A DNA stretch of 64,000 nt from Rhipicephalus microplus (GCF_043290135.1 NC_134701.1:34003501-34067500); one strand, 5' to 3'; numbered from the stretch's first letter, positions 44,850-55,127 are shown. Numbers and translations: made by a program. Notes: a model not told the origin generated them from the letters alone.

Positions 44850-46040
44850 CCGTACTGTCGCCGAATCATGGAGCGTCTTGAAAGGACTTGCCAGCTTCCT
44901 AACGCCCGTCTTCGCCGACAGCTGACGCAATTCAAGCTCAACAACCACGTCCTGTACCGTCATATCTACCACCCTTATGGTCAACGCTGGGTGCCCCTTT
45001 CGGGACGTTAAACCTCACATATCAGTCAATCAATCAATCAACGCTGGATGCCTGTTCTACCTCGCTCTCTTCGGGCTCAAGTCCTCAAGACATATCACGA
45101 TGACATTTCTGCTGGACACATGGGCTTCCAGAAAACGTATGATCGCATAGATGTCACTACTACTGTCCGGGCTTGTCCACCTGTGTCGCAAAGTACGTTG
45201 CCTCATGCGCCCTCTGTCAGCGTCTCAAGCTACCTACATCTACTCGAAGTGAACAATTACAACCACTCCCGTGTCTCCCGCAACCATTTAGGTAGTTGGC
45301 GTTGACCTGTGTGGTCCCCTTCCTATGACTGTCACGGCAACCGATGGATACTTACAGCTGTCGACCACATCACCCGCTCCGCCGAAACAGCTCCCGTGCC
45401 TTCTGCATCAGCTTCGATTGTGGCTGTCTTCATCCTTCGAGCAATTATCCTTCGTCACGGAGCTCCTCATGTGATCCTGAGCGACCGAGGAAGAGTATTC
45501 CTTTCAGAACTCACCGAAGAAGTGCTCAAGGAATCCGGCACTACACACAAAACAAAGCTCCAGTTATCTTCCTCAGACGAACGGCGTGACTGAGCGCTTT
45601 CATAGTACACTTTCAGATATGATAGCGATGTATATCGAACCGGACCACAGAAACTGGGACACCACTAAGCCATTTGTCACTTTTGCGTATAATACCTCTG
45701 TACAGCGCAAAACCGGTTACTCGCCGTTCTACATCGTCCACGGTCGCTTCCCCTCTTCATTCCTCGATGATTCTTTCTTCTCTGCGCCTTTTAAACCTTG
45801 TTCATCTTCAAGCGAAGCATACGTGTCGCGTCTACTTCGTTGCCGCCAGCTGGCTCGCGTCAACACTGAAGCAAGCAACAAAATCGCAAGCTTGAATATT
45901 AGGCCTCTCATCGTGCCATGTCCTTCAGCCCTGGCGCTTAAGTCCTTCTTCTTTCACCCATTCGCACTCCCGTTCTGTGCGAGAAGTTTCAATTACGGTA
46001 TATTGGCACCTACACTGACTTGGAGCAAACATCGCCTGTG
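44850..46040 (+). pseudogene. LTR-5 integrase, interrupted by a SINE fragment
   Basis: The N-terminal domain starts in 44778-45011 (AEPYCRRIMERLERTCQL, NNHVLYRHIYHPYGQRWVP). It is split at 44996-45037 by a short SINE piece and resumes at 45048 with LPRSLRAQVLKTYHDDISAG then HMGFQKTYDRI. The core at 45309-45593 has HGAPHVILSDRGRVFLSELT with a catalytic Asp; the next piece, 45586-46041, has MTERFHSTLSDMIAMYIEPD with the catalytic Glu and FAYNTSVQRKTGYSPFYIVH. C-terminal module decayed. Several frame breaks. Confidence 0.85.
44996..45037 (+). mobile_element. SINE (Ruka-like) 3'-end fragment
   Basis: Holds only gggacgttaaacctcacatatcagtcaatcaa-like sequence (the last ~40 bases of the SINE). Flanked by tcaacgctgggtgcc at 44981-44995 and tcaacgctggatgcc at 45038-45052, a 15-bp duplication with one mismatch. 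A very short 5'-truncated insertion. Confidence 0.85.
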
Positions 46041-46209
46041 AATTATCGCGTGGTACTCGTTCTTCTTCCAACGGACCACCGCGGTAGGACAGCAGAAATA
46101 GTCCACGTATCCCGGACGAAGCCTTTCATGCGGCATTTTTCTTCACTTTAAGCTGCGGCCAAAATCTGCGGTCATGATGGCCGCTTTCACGTGGGGGGGG
46201 GGGAGTTAG

Positions 46210-46379
46210 TGTAGGCATTCATAAGGCAGATCTACTATCTTTACCCATGTTCATCATCATGAGTCGTCGTCATCTTCATCTGCTGTGGGGACTTGGATTG
46301 CCTGAGTTCTGTGCCATGGATGTGGTCGCTTCATCGTGTCTTCTGGGCCGAATAAAGGTTGCCTTCACCGTTACATCAC

Positions 46380-46380
<1 letters not shown>
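46210..46380 (+). repeat. LTR-5, 3' LTR
   Basis: TGTAGGCATTCATA … CGTTACATCACA, abutting (TA)n at 46381. Confidence 0.92.
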
Positions 46381-46443
<63 letters not shown>

Positions 46444-46452
46444 TAGATATAT
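46381..46452. repeat. (TA)n microsatellite between LTR-5 and LTR-6
   Basis: 72 bases of TA with two GATA units at the right end. LTR termini touch both sides. Confidence 0.97.
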
Positions 46453-47106
46453 TGTGGAGATAGGTTTGCACAGGGCTTACCTACTATGCGCAACCATGTA
46501 GGTATGCGACGTCCCCCACTGCCGCTGCGTGCGAAGACGTTGCCGCCGGGTTCGTCATTTTCTCCGACGCGGTGCAGAAACCACGCACGAGGCAGGATAG
46601 CAACAACAACAACAACGGGTTTATTAACCCAAGATGCAGCACAGTGTGACACTCACGGGCTTGCAGGCCGTATAGGGAACTCCGCCAGACCGAGCAAGTA
46701 CGCTTGCCTAGGGCGCTATGACTCTCGCACTAGGGCCAAAGTCGAACGCACGAACGAGAAGCCGCGCCTGCTAAGTAGCGCGTCAATGTCTCGTGGAGGC
46801 CTGAGAGCATCTGCTGTGACGAGCGATTCGTCGGGCGCAACACAGCTCGTAGGAGAGGAGGATGTCACGCGTGCCCAATGGAAAATTGCGCTGCGTTGTG
46901 ACGTAGGCCCGCGCAGCGCACCATCTTAGCGTGCCCGGACATGCCAGCGCGGGTAGAAGCCGACGGTTGACTGGCCCAGACCAAGAGGCGCCCTGGCAGC
47001 CATCTTGGCGGATGCCGGCGCTTATGCGCGCCCGGGCTACGCTGCTGGCGCGCGTGCGGCAGCTGGGAACGAGGTGCCAGGTAGGAGGGTGCTCTCGATT
47101 CCCACA
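46453..47106 (-). repeat. LTR-6, 3' LTR
   Basis: Minus strand: TGTGGGAATCGAGAGCACCC … CCTATCTCCACA, 654 bases. AATAAA (minus) at 46620-46625. Confidence 0.92.
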
Positions 47107-47249
47107 TCCCACCTCCTAAGACCGAGCCCGCCCTAAGAACGCCGTAATAACAGCATCCACTCACCAAAAAAACTGAGGTCCAGCTCCGTGCCGTCCACAA
47201 GATCGTCGGTTGCCCCGGTGTCTTCCTTCGGCGGCGTCTCAGGCGGAGC
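47107..47249 (-). other. LTR-6 untranslated segment with polypurine tract
   Basis: Minus strand ends CTTAGGAGGTGGGA immediately before the 3' LTR, a plausible plus-strand primer. GGTGAGTG near 47157-47164 (minus) resembles a splice donor but could be chance. Confidence 0.5.
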
Positions 47250-47834
47250 CTAGGGCCGTTGGGGGGTGGCTGGCACCGAAGCAGCGATGGCCGATTTGAA
47301 TGAAGAGTCCGTGACGAGCACCGCCGCGACCGCCTGATTGGAGTCGGTCGACAAGGCGGGTCGAAGGCCCAAGCCAGGCGGCACCGCTGGAGTGGACAGG
47401 ACCGCAGGGTCACAGCCGGACTTCGCTCGGTGAACCCGCGAACACAGGTGGGCAGCCTCGTGCACCAGCCGGACACCGCAAGCGTCGCAGTAGGAAGCCT
47501 CAGGAACAGGCGACATCGAGGCACCTCCGGAAGCGTCTAGCAGGTCCGAAAGAGTGCGTCCGCAGAAAGGACACGGGACGGACTCAGGGTCTAACCCCAC
47601 CCAGACTGTGCGTTGCTTGGACCAGCGACGAGTCGACACGAAGGCGACTGGGGTCTCAGTGCCTTGTTGGAGCGTCCACGTAGCGACTTCACAACGAGGT
47701 GGTGTCTTGTTAGCAGGGGCCGGTGGAGCATTCGACGGAGGCGGCATGGACGCGGCTGGTGCCTGCGGAACGACCGAACGCGCGGCTGGTCTCCCGGGCT
47801 TTTTCTTGGAGGAACGGGCTATCAAGGAGGACAT
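47250..47834 (-). CDS. extra ORF of LTR-6: Cys/His-rich protein with AT-hook-like motif
   Basis: Intact frame between pol and the 3' LTR on the element's coding strand. The first ATG at 47834 gives 194 residues (MSSLIARSSKKKPGRPAARS); the frame is open 56 codons further upstream without ATG. Near the N-terminus SKKKPGRPAAR looks like an AT-hook core (Pro-Gly-Arg-Pro with flanking basic residues). A Pro/Ala-rich linker follows. Next, two Cys pairs (VPCPFCGRTL and YCDACGVRL) about 25 residues apart precede HEAAHLCSRVH, which could form one or two zinc sites. No signal peptide or membrane segment, so it is not an envelope protein. Function unknown. DNA binding is inference. It could also be a chance frame in GC-rich sequence, though the Cys pattern argues against that. 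Confidence 0.5.
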   Translation of the reverse strand: MSSLIARSSKKKPGRPAARSVVPQAPAASMPPPSNAPPAPANKTPPRCEVATWTLQQGTETPVAFVSTRRWSKQRTVWVGLDPESVPCPFCGRTLSDLLDASGGASMSPVPEASYCDACGVRLVHEAAHLCSRVHRAKSGCDPAVLSTPAVPPGLGLRPALSTDSNQAVAAVLVTDSSFKSAIAASVPATPQRP

Positions 47835-48182
47835 AACGAAAGCTGAGGTGTCGGCGAAAAGCCGAAACGCAACTGAAGGTGCGGCCCTGGAGGCGCGACA
47901 GGCTGGCCCAATAAAGAGAGCCAACTCCGTCGGATTGAAGGTTGCGTCAGCCAATAGGGCGCACGCTTCCCTTCTCCCGCCGACTACGCGGAAGATACCC
48001 ACTGAGAGAGTGAGCCACCGGGGAAAGGGCTTTTCTCTCTCGAGCAGCCGGGAGCACTGTGAACTGGGGGGATATTCCGTGCCCAGCCCGTGTAATGGTG
48101 TTATCAGCGAGAAAGCTCGCCAGGTAGCAGTTACTGTTGCTGCTGGATGAGCAATCGCACAGCAGCTATAATCTCCGCTCCC

Positions 48183-48195
48183 TTACATTGAGGGG
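48183..48195. repeat. target-site duplication of the LTR-6 SINE, left
   Basis: ttacattgagggg, repeated exactly at 48434-48446. Confidence 0.9.
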
Positions 48196-48433
48196 CCCCG
48201 CTGCGGTGGTCTAGTGGCTAAGGTACTCGGCTGCTGACCCGCAGGTCGCGGGCTCGATTCCCGGCTGCGGTGGCTGCATTTCCGATGGAGGCGGAAATGT
48301 TGTAGGCCCATGTACTCAGATTTAGGTGCACGTTAAAGAACCCCAGGTGGTCAAAATTTCCGGAGCCCTCCACTACGGCGTCTCTCATAATCAAATGGTG
48401 GTTTTGGGACATTAAACCCCACGAATCAATCAA
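48196..48433 (+). mobile_element. tRNA-derived SINE (Ruka-like), full length
   Basis: ccccgctgcggtggtctagt, A box TGGTCTAGTGGCTAAGG, B box GGCTCGATTCC, tail acgaatcaatcaa. A perfect 13-bp duplication flanks it. Inserted between pol and the extra ORF of LTR-6, antisense to the element. Confidence 0.95.
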
Positions 48434-48503
48434 TTACATTGAGGGGATGACGTCCCGCTACATGCCAGGTGCGAAAATCAGCCTAGGTGCGTTTTTGCAG
48501 ATT

Positions 48504-49676
48504 TTACCAGTGGCGTGGTTTAGAACCAGCCTTATCCCGGTTTCCCTGCGGTTCGGTGACCGCCTCCCCCTCCCCGAATTCGTTGCTGGCTGCGGGCAAC
48601 GAAAGGTGTGAGGTCGGAGACGTTAACTGAACCGCCGACCGGTTTCCCATGGGAGTCTGCCAGCTTGTATACCCGGGGCGACACTTTGGTGTGCACTCGG
48701 TATGGGCCCAACCACTTGGCTGTAAGGGAGGCCGAGATGCCTTTGGAGGCGTCACTCAAGACGTGATTGCGCCTGATGACGAGATCGCCGACATCGTAAC
48801 GGACATCCCGATGCGACCGGTCATATTGAGCCTTCTGACCAGCTCACGCTTTCGCTAGGTTGGAACGCGCCAGGTCGAGGGCTGCGTCTATCCGTGAGCG
48901 TAGTTCCACCGCGTAGCCAGATGGGCTGATCTTTGAGGCGCTTGCCCGCCTCTGCCCCGTAGGACGCGGTCCATGGGGTTAGGCAGCTCTTTCCCAAGGT
49001 TAAGGAGAGCGGGCGTGTACCCTGTCGAGCAATTGATCGTAGACCGCAAGTAGAAGCCGATCTCGTTAAGACAAGCATCCCAATCCCTGTGTTGCTGCGC
49101 AAAAGCTGTCAGTAAGGGCTTCAGGTTCCGGTTGATCCGCTTGGTCAGGTTGGCCTGTGGGTGATACGTGGTTGTTTTATAGTGCTTAATGCCTAAAGCA
49201 GCACACGCATCCACAAACACCTTGGCCGTGAAATAGGACGCATTTTCCATGATCAACTCTGCCGGAAAGCCAAAGCGGGTAAAGACCTCGGTCAACTTGT
49301 CCCAGATTACGCGTTCCGTTACCTTCCGAAGGGGAAACAGTTCGACCCACTTCGTGAAGTGATCTGTGACAGCCAGGAGAAAAACTTGGCCTCTCCAGCT
49401 TTTTGGGAAAGGTCCTATAATGTCACAGGCCTCGACCTGCCAAGGCTGTTGGCTGTCGATCGGCTACATGAGCCCGGGAGGCTTGCCCCCGCGAGGCTTT
49501 ACGCATTGGCACACTCGGCATGAGCGGGTGTAGGGAAGGGCGTCGCGCTTCATGCCAGGCCAGGTAGCGCAGCGGCACAACTTTTGAAAAGTCTTAAGGC
49601 CAATCGCGTGTCCGGCCAACCACGAGTCGTGGAAATCACCCAAGGTGGCTTTCCTTAGACTGCGGGGCATCACCAC
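48504..49676 (-). pseudogene. LTR-6 integrase
   Basis: Zinc-binding N-terminus at 49464-49676: FHDSWLAGHAIGLKTFQKLC … CRVCQCVKPRG. Core at 48888-49295: the site that should hold the second catalytic Asp reads AELIMENASYF (Asp replaced by Glu) and the third acidic site reads QANLTKRINRNLK (Glu replaced by Lys). The C-terminal piece is 48504-48759 (TAKWLGPYRVHTKVSPRVYK, GGSVNVSDLTPF). Frame breaks separate the parts. Even if rejoined, the catalytic triad would be defective. Confidence 0.85.
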
Positions 49677-51540
49677 CTTGAAACTAGGACATCACCACCT
49701 TGAGACTGCCCCGCATCACCACCTGGGGAGCTTCTTCAGATGGGACGTAGCACAGGAGAACGCCGTCGGCATCAAGCAGTTACGAGTCCAATGTGCCCGC
49801 AGCAATACCAGCCTGCGTACGGCACTTGGCGCCGACAGCAATACCAGCTGTCTGTTCGCGCCCGGCGGCTTGACCGCCACGCTCCACTTGGGAGCTCAGC
49901 TCTTTGAGCTCATCAACAACGAGGTGACAAAACGGGTCGTCCTGCTGTGCCTTGAGCAGCTCCTTTCTGCTAAATACAATACCGGTGGACGTGACAGGGT
50001 CCACAAGGTATGCATCCTCACCCGATGCTGTCGACTCGAAAGGCGCGTCACCATCGGGGTTCGCGCCTTTCGACCTTTGGAGCCAGAGAGCCCGGGGTCT
50101 ACTTGATGCGACCGCTCTCGGGAGTGGCGGACGCAAGTGCCGGACGCCAAAACGGGGGCACGCGACAAAGCGTCAGCCACGACGTTCGAACTCCCTTTCC
50201 GGTAGTGCACAACAAAGTTGCACCGCTGCAAGGTCAACGCCCAGCGTGCGAGGCGGCCCGAGGCCTCGCGCAAGTGCTTAAGCCAGGTGAGTGCCATGTA
50301 GTCCGTTTCCAGCACGAATGGCACACCGTCGACATAGCAGTCGAACTTCCGGAGAGCAAAAACTATAGCGAGACATTCCCTTTCTGTGACGCTATAGTTA
50401 CGCTCGGCGGCGTTAAGTGACTGGCTCGCAAAGGCGACTGGCTGGAGGACACCGTCATGCTCCTGAAGGAGTACCGCGCCGAGATCCAGGTCACTCGCGT
50501 CCGCTTGGACAACAAACTCTCTGTTCAGGTCGGGCAGCTTTAACTCGGCTGTGGCCACTAGAGCTTCGGAAAGCGCCTTGAAGGCTCGCTTTTGTTCTGG
50601 CCCCCAGCTCCATCGTGCCGACTTCTTCAAGAGTGCAGTCAAGGGCGCTTGGAGGGCTGCGCAGTTTGGGATGAACTGTCGATAGTAGTTCAGCATGCCC
50701 AAAAAGCGCCTCAGGCCCTGAATGTTTGCCGGCGTCGACTACTCTACAATGACACGTACCTTCTCCTCGCACGGCAGAACACGACCGCTCTGAATGGTAG
50801 AGCCTAATACTGAGATGCGAGTCTCAGCTACTCGAGCTTTCTTCGGGTTCAACGTCCACCCGGCGGCACGCAACGTCCCGAGGACATCCTCCAAGTGGTG
50901 AAGGTGTTCCTCGAACGTTCGAGAGAAGATGACGATGTCGTCGAGGTATGCCATGGCTTGTTGCCATTTAGCGTCCCCTAGAACGTGGTCTATCAATCTC
51001 TGGAACGTAGCTGCAGCTCCAGAGCAGCCAAAGGGCATGCGGATAAACTCGTACAAACTTGTGTGAGAGGTGAACCCAATTTTCTCCGCGTCATCCGGCT
51101 CCATCTGAACCTGTAGGTAACCGCGGCTAGCATCCAAGGTGCTGAAGTAGCAAGCACCACCTAGAGCAGCCACGATCGAGTCAACGTTAGGCATAGGATA
51201 AGTATCCTTCCTCATGACCTCGTTCAGCCGGCGGTAGTCCACACAGCCGATGAGAGCTGCCTCTTTTGGGGACCATTACCACCGGTGAACCCCAAGGACT
51301 GTTTGAGCATTGGACAACTCCGGTCTCACTCAACTCATCCAGTGCCTGGTCAATTGCTTTCCTCTTTGCCGTACTAACGGTACGAGGATTGCATTTCCAC
51401 GGTTGTGCGTCGCCTGTGTCAATCCGGTGCCTCACCAGAGAGGTTCAACCCGGCCATTCCGTGAACGTGTCGCTGAAACGTGTCAACAGCGACGACAGGC
51501 GTGCTTTCTCGCGTTTCGACAAACTGTCCGGCAAAGGCGG
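49677..51540 (-). pseudogene. LTR-6 reverse transcriptase and RNase H
   Basis: RT N-part 51187-51435: RHRIDTGDAQPWKCNPR, NSPWGSPVVMVPKRGSS, then a frame break. RT core 50739-51242: MDYRRLNEVMRKDTYPMPNV, YFSTLDASRGYLQVQMEPDD, FGCSGAAATFQRLIDHVLGD and MAYLDDIVIFSRTF, with an intact Asp pair. A TAG at 50739 precedes the connection and RNase H frame (49896-50702: MGMLNYYRQFIPNCAALQAP, FVVQADASDLDLGAVLLQE, YSVTERECLAIVFALRKFDC, VADALSRAP). The linker towards integrase is 49780-50136. A catcaccacctt triplication at about 49668-49740 lies in it. Confidence 0.88.
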
Positions 51541-51563
51541 CAGCGAGCCATTCGAGTTGCTGC

Positions 51564-52319
51564 TTAACGGGGGGGGGGGGTCACCGGCATAGCCGAGACC
51601 TCGTTCACCGCGACAGCATTATGCTCGAGGGAAAGCTGTACGCACGGACCGTTTTCCACCGTGCCGGCCAAAGAACCAGGCTTGGCGTCGGAAGGGGAGA
51701 CGCGGGCCGCGGGGGCACCGCTTGGTCTCCTTTCCTCCTTCCTCCTCGTGGCGTCCGGCGACTCACTGGTAGCCGAGACCACGGCAGGTTCAGCAAAAGG
51801 CCGTAGGGCGCTGGAAGGGCCGTCCCTGTAGCTTCCGCTTGCGACGTCAATCACGATACCTGTGCGCGCGAGAAAGTCGCGACCGAGAATCACAGGCACA
51901 GAAAGACCAGGGAGATGCACAAAGCGCTGTCACCGTGCGCAATTCTCCTAACGCACAACCAACAGCGCAGCGCCGCACAAGGTGGCGGTACCGCTGGCGA
52001 GGTGGAAGGCAGTGTCGCAAGCTCGAATGCGGACAGAGCGGTCTCGCGAAAGAGCCCTAACCTCTTCGCCGAACAACGAGATAGAAGCCCCGCTATCCAG
52101 CAACGCCGCAAACTCTCGACCAACCATCGTAAGGGCAATGAACGGCGCTGGCGTGGCTGGAATGTCATGTGCAGCACGACACGCCATCAGTGCCAGAGGT
52201 TGTGTTACACTCCCGTGCTCTCTTACTGCTCCAGCCGCCGGCAAGGGGGAGCACACCGACGGCTCACCCCGTTTCTCGACGGGTGAGGAGGCCCTTGTGT
52301 CGGTTGGGGCGCGTTGCAC
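51564..52319 (-). pseudogene. LTR-6 protease
   Basis: The first piece, 51948-52319, overlaps the gag end by 97 bases in the -1 frame and has FAALLDSGASISLFGEEV, an Asp-Ser-Gly aspartic protease site. A frame change near 51940 leads to 51564-51920 (LSVPVILGRDFLARTGIVID), which ends at a stop beside a C10 homopolymer (51571-51580). Past that run the pol frame resumes with SKREKARLSSLLTRFSDTFT. The homopolymer break could be a sequencing error or a true indel. The enzyme would cleave Gag-Pol. Confidence 0.83.
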
Positions 52320-53647
52320 TCACGCGCGATGTGACCACGCTCATGGCAACGAAAGCAGACAACACCTTTTCCTGTAACAGGGGGGGGGGGGGATTTTGGC
52401 AATCCTTTAGAGCTACGAGGTGTCCGTTCGGGAGCCGCAGTGGGGGCTCCGCGATCGAATATTTCCTCGTGCACTGGAGCACGGGGTTTCCGCTCTTGTT
52501 CACGCTTCCGGGCAACGGTGGCCGCCCGGCCGTACGAGTACGGGTCCAGAGCGCGGTGCGACACGTAAAGCGCGTCTCGGTCTCTCGCGGCTGAGGCCGC
52601 CTCATGGTTCGGGGAACCCCAGTGTGACGAGCCACGACCAGCCCACGCGCAACGAGGCTCAAAAGACGCGGACGGCGGTGGCGGCGGGCGATAGGCTCGC
52701 GCCGTCAGAATGTCGCCCTGAATACGCTTTGCCTCTGATGCCAGCTCGTTTAGGTCACGATAACGGGCGCCCCGAAGGTAAGCGCCGAATGTTGGATGAG
52801 CCTGGCGTATGGCTCGCTCCACCTTCTCAGCGTCTGATGCCATGGGATCGGCAAGGAGGTAGAGCTCCTGCAAAGCCCGAACGTACTCGAGAAGAGATTC
52901 GTCGGGATGCCGTGTGCGAAGCTCTAACTCGCGATGCATGCGGCGCTCGTATTCAGGAGGAAGGAATTCGCTTCGAAAGAGTGCCCTAAACTTCTCCATC
53001 GAGCGAGCTTGGTGGCCGACGAGCCGGTACCTCCTCGCCGCTTGAGCTGTCAGCGGCACGGGCAAAACAGAGCCTAGCATAACGCTGTCGCTCAGCCTCG
53101 TAGTCTGCTGATAGCGGTGCAATGCATCGAGGTACTCTGTGGCACTGATGCGGTCAAAATAACCGCTGTACTCAGGCAGAGGTACCCTTAAGCTACTCGG
53201 AATGCTTGGCTGAGGGGACGCGGGGTCTCCCTTTAAAGCACAAGGCTGCGAGCGCATCGCTTCCGAAAACAGAACGTTTAGGAGCTGCGCCGCAGTTGCG
53301 TGCAGCGGTGACTGCTCCAACGCGAGCGTGGCCGTAACAATTGCGCGCGCCTGTTCCCCAACATGCGCCTCCGACCGAAAAGGGCCAGTACGCGGCATGG
53401 AGGAGGGTAGGGTTTGCGCTCCGACTGGTGCTTGAGGCCTCACGCGACTGGTAAACGGGTTGACAGTGGAGCACGGTGGCCCACGTCTGTCGAAAGCATC
53501 GCCCACGCGAGTCTCAGGCCAGCGAGCGTCGGTGAACGTGGTGACGTTGTCGGTTGAGCAAGCAGGCTCGCGAACAACATCGTCAATCTTTTGCGCTCGC
53601 GACCACGACGGGTCAATAAGCGCGTTCTCACCAGCACCTGAGTGCCC
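52223..53647 (-). CDS. LTR-6 gag
   Basis: A frame open from 53647 to the stop at 52223. The first in-frame ATG is only at 53398 (MPRTGPFRSEAHVG), giving 391 residues; translation may start upstream at a non-ATG codon, or a start ATG may have been lost. Capsid core: LPEYSGYFDRISATEYLDAL, RSMEKFRALFRSEFLPPEYE, ESLLEYVRALQELYLLADP and HPTFGAYLRG. The linker is Arg- and Pro-rich, and the zinc knuckle is CFRCHERGHIAREC. A C12 run at 52381-52392 codes prolines in frame, so length change there would break it. Expected role: particle assembly and RNA packaging. Confidence 0.8.
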   Translation of the reverse strand, partial: GHSGAGENALIDPSWSRAQKIDDVVREPACSTDNVTTFTDARWPETRVGDAFDRRGPPCSTVNPFTSRVRPQAPVGAQTLPSSMPRTGPFRSEAHVGEQARAIVTATLALEQSPLHATAAQLLNVLFSEAMRSQPCALKGDPASPQPSIPSSLRVPLPEYSGYFDRISATEYLDALHRYQQTTRLSDSVMLGSVLPVPLTAQAARRYRLVGHQARSMEKFRALFRSEFLPPEYERRMHRELELRTRHPDESLLEYVRALQELYLLADPMASDAEKVERAIRQAHPTFGAYLRGARYRDLNELASEAKRIQGDILTARAYRPPPPPSASFEPRCAWAGRGSSHWGSPNHEAASAARDRDALYVSHRALDPYSYGRAATVARKREQERKPRAPVHEEIFDRGAPTAAPERTPRSSKGLPKSPPPPVTGKGVVCFRCHERGHIARECNAPQPTQGPPHPSRNGVSRRCAPPCRRLEQ

Positions 53648-54000
53648 TCAGTAGGAAGGACTGGGTGCGGCTATTTGAGCTGTCAACCGTGCTGCTGACG
53701 GGGAAAGGTCAGCGAGCTGAGACTGCGCCGGGACGGGCCCGTAAGCGCGTGAGTCTTGAACAGCTGATACAGCCCGTTACTGGCTTGGCTAGGATTGTGG
53801 TCCTCGTTCAAGCGACTCGCATCACCGTAGGGGGCCCCGAAAAAGGGATCTCTCCCGGTGAACGAAAGCAGAGGGTCGCCAAAATGGCCGTACCCCGTGC
53901 TGTTGAAGCCGTCCGCCTCGAACGAGATCAAGTTCGTCACCACAGGATCGAACATGAATGAGCGCCTTGAAGGGTTCTGCTCTGAAGCCATGCCGAAACG
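53648..54000 (-). other. LTR-6 leader between primer site and gag
   Basis: About 350 bases. Frames here (for example 53683-54036) have no family motif. Probably the 5' untranslated and packaging region. Confidence 0.55.
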
Positions 54001-54013
54001 AAGTTGGGCGCCA
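54001..54013 (-). promoter_or_regulatory. LTR-6 primer-binding site, tRNA-Lys type
   Basis: Minus strand TGGCGCCCAACTT, four bases inside the 5' LTR. The first eleven bases match the lysine-tRNA primer sites used by many retroelements. It differs from the TGGTGGAGG-type sites of the neighbouring elements. Confidence 0.8.
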
Positions 54014-54017
54014 GTTA

Positions 54018-54660
54018 TGTGGAGATAGGTTTGCACAAGGCTTACCTACTATGCGCAACCGTGTAGGGATGCGACGTCCTCCACTGCCGCTGCGTGCGAA
54101 AACGTTGCGGCCGGGTTCGTCGTTTTCTCCGGCACGGTGCAGAAACCACGCATGAGGCAGGATAACAACAACAACGGGTTTAATAACCCAAGATGCAGCA
54201 CAGTGCGACACTCACGGGCTTGCAGGCCATATAGGGAACTCCGCAAGACCGAGCAAGTACGCTTGCCTAGGGCGCTACGACTCTCACACGAGGGCCGAAG
54301 TTGAACGCACGAACGAGAAGCCGCCTGCTAAGCAGCGCATCAACCTTTCGTGGAGGCCTGAGAGCATCTGCCGCGATGAGCGAAACGTCGGGCGCAACAC
54401 AGCTCGTAGGAAAGGAGGATGTCACGCGCGCCCAATGGGAAATGGCGCTGCGTTGTGACGTAGGCCCACGCAGCGCACCAGCGTAGCGTGCCCGGACATG
54501 CCAGTGCGGGAAGAAGCCGACGGTTGACTGGCCCAGACCAAGAGGCGCCCTGGCAACCATCTTGGCGGATGCCGGCGCTTATGCGCGCCCGGGCTACGCT
54601 GATGGCGCGCGTGGGGCAGCTGGGAACGAGGCGCCAGGTAGGAGGGTGCTCTCGATTCCC

Positions 54661-54663
<3 letters not shown>
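54018..54663 (-). repeat. LTR-6, 5' LTR
   Basis: 646 bases matching 46453-47106, outer end touching (TA)n at 54664. Confidence 0.92.

Positions 54664-54741
<78 letters not shown>
54664..54741. repeat. (TA)n microsatellite between LTR-6 and LTR-7
   Basis: 78 bases of TA. LTR termini (…CCCACA, TGTCACG…) touch both ends. Confidence 0.97.
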
Positions 54742-54744
<3 letters not shown>

Positions 54745-55109
54745 CACGTTCCTTTGTCTCACGTTTTCTTGCCTCTCAGCGAAAATCACACCTGCATAGA
54801 AAATCTCTGAGGCTGTAGTAGATAATTTCGTCAACATTATGCCCACTCCGTGAACATTACATGTTCATCTTGACCCTACGTCGCCTTTAGCGATATTGCC
54901 AAAATATTCGATGGCAATGTATACATGCCGACGCGTTTCGCCGCTTGACAGTTGATCGGTGATCAATGCTCTCCTCCCCACTCTCAGTGCCCGTGTGTTC
55001 CTGTAATCTGACCTTCAGTTTTCTGACCACAAAACACAAGATCGGCTGAATTAAACGTTTATCTGAATAAATAGTCTGTTGCCTTCGCCCACGTCACGAA
55101 CCCGTGACA
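54742..55109 (+). repeat. LTR-7, 5' LTR
   Basis: TGTCACGTTCC … CACGAACCCGTGACA, 368 bases, AATAAA at 55066-55071. Followed by ctggtcgaggtgcagg, a primer-binding-like motif close to that of LTR-1. Confidence 0.85.
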
Positions 55110-55127
55110 TCTGGTCGAGGTGCAGGT

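Larger units (their letters stand above)
41312..46380 (+). mobile_element. Ty3/gypsy element LTR-5 (decayed)
   Basis: Plus-strand 5.1-kb element with 171-base LTRs (41312-41482, 46210-46380) that differ much more than those of LTR-4, so an older insertion. Primer-binding-like TGGTGGAGTGTGCT is at 41485-41498; polypurine tract GTGGGGGGGGGGAGTTAG is just before the 3' LTR. Gag, protease, RT, RNase H and integrase are all recognisable but broken. (TA)n or AT sequence abuts both LTRs. Confidence 0.9.
46453..54663 (-). mobile_element. Ty3/gypsy element LTR-6, 8.2 kb, with an extra 3' ORF
   Basis: Minus-strand element with long LTRs (46453-47106 and 54018-54663, about 650 bases) that differ by several percent. 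Primer site TGGCGCCCAACTT at 54001-54013 and purine tract AGGAGGTGGGA before the 3' LTR. Order: leader, gag, protease, RT, RNase H, integrase, SINE insertion, additional ORF, 3' LTR. Its GC content is clearly higher than that of its neighbours, and gag, primer type and LTRs differ from the LTR-4/5 group, so it is a different lineage. Frame breaks in protease and pol prevent activity. (TA)n abuts both LTRs. Confidence 0.9.

Noticed and set aside
47554..48150. 198-codon plus-strand frame opposite the extra ORF of LTR-6
   Set aside because: No motif, and antisense to the element; the minus frame has the Cys/His pattern and the right strand.
48215..48433. Reading frames on the reverse strand of SINE copies that look conserved (also at 31.6 and 58.5 kb)
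   Set aside because: They recur because the SINE recurs; they are antisense to a tRNA-derived non-coding repeat.
46453..54663. Envelope gene making LTR-6 a retrovirus-like element
   Set aside because: The frame after pol has no signal peptide, transmembrane segment or furin-like site, so an env assignment is not supported.
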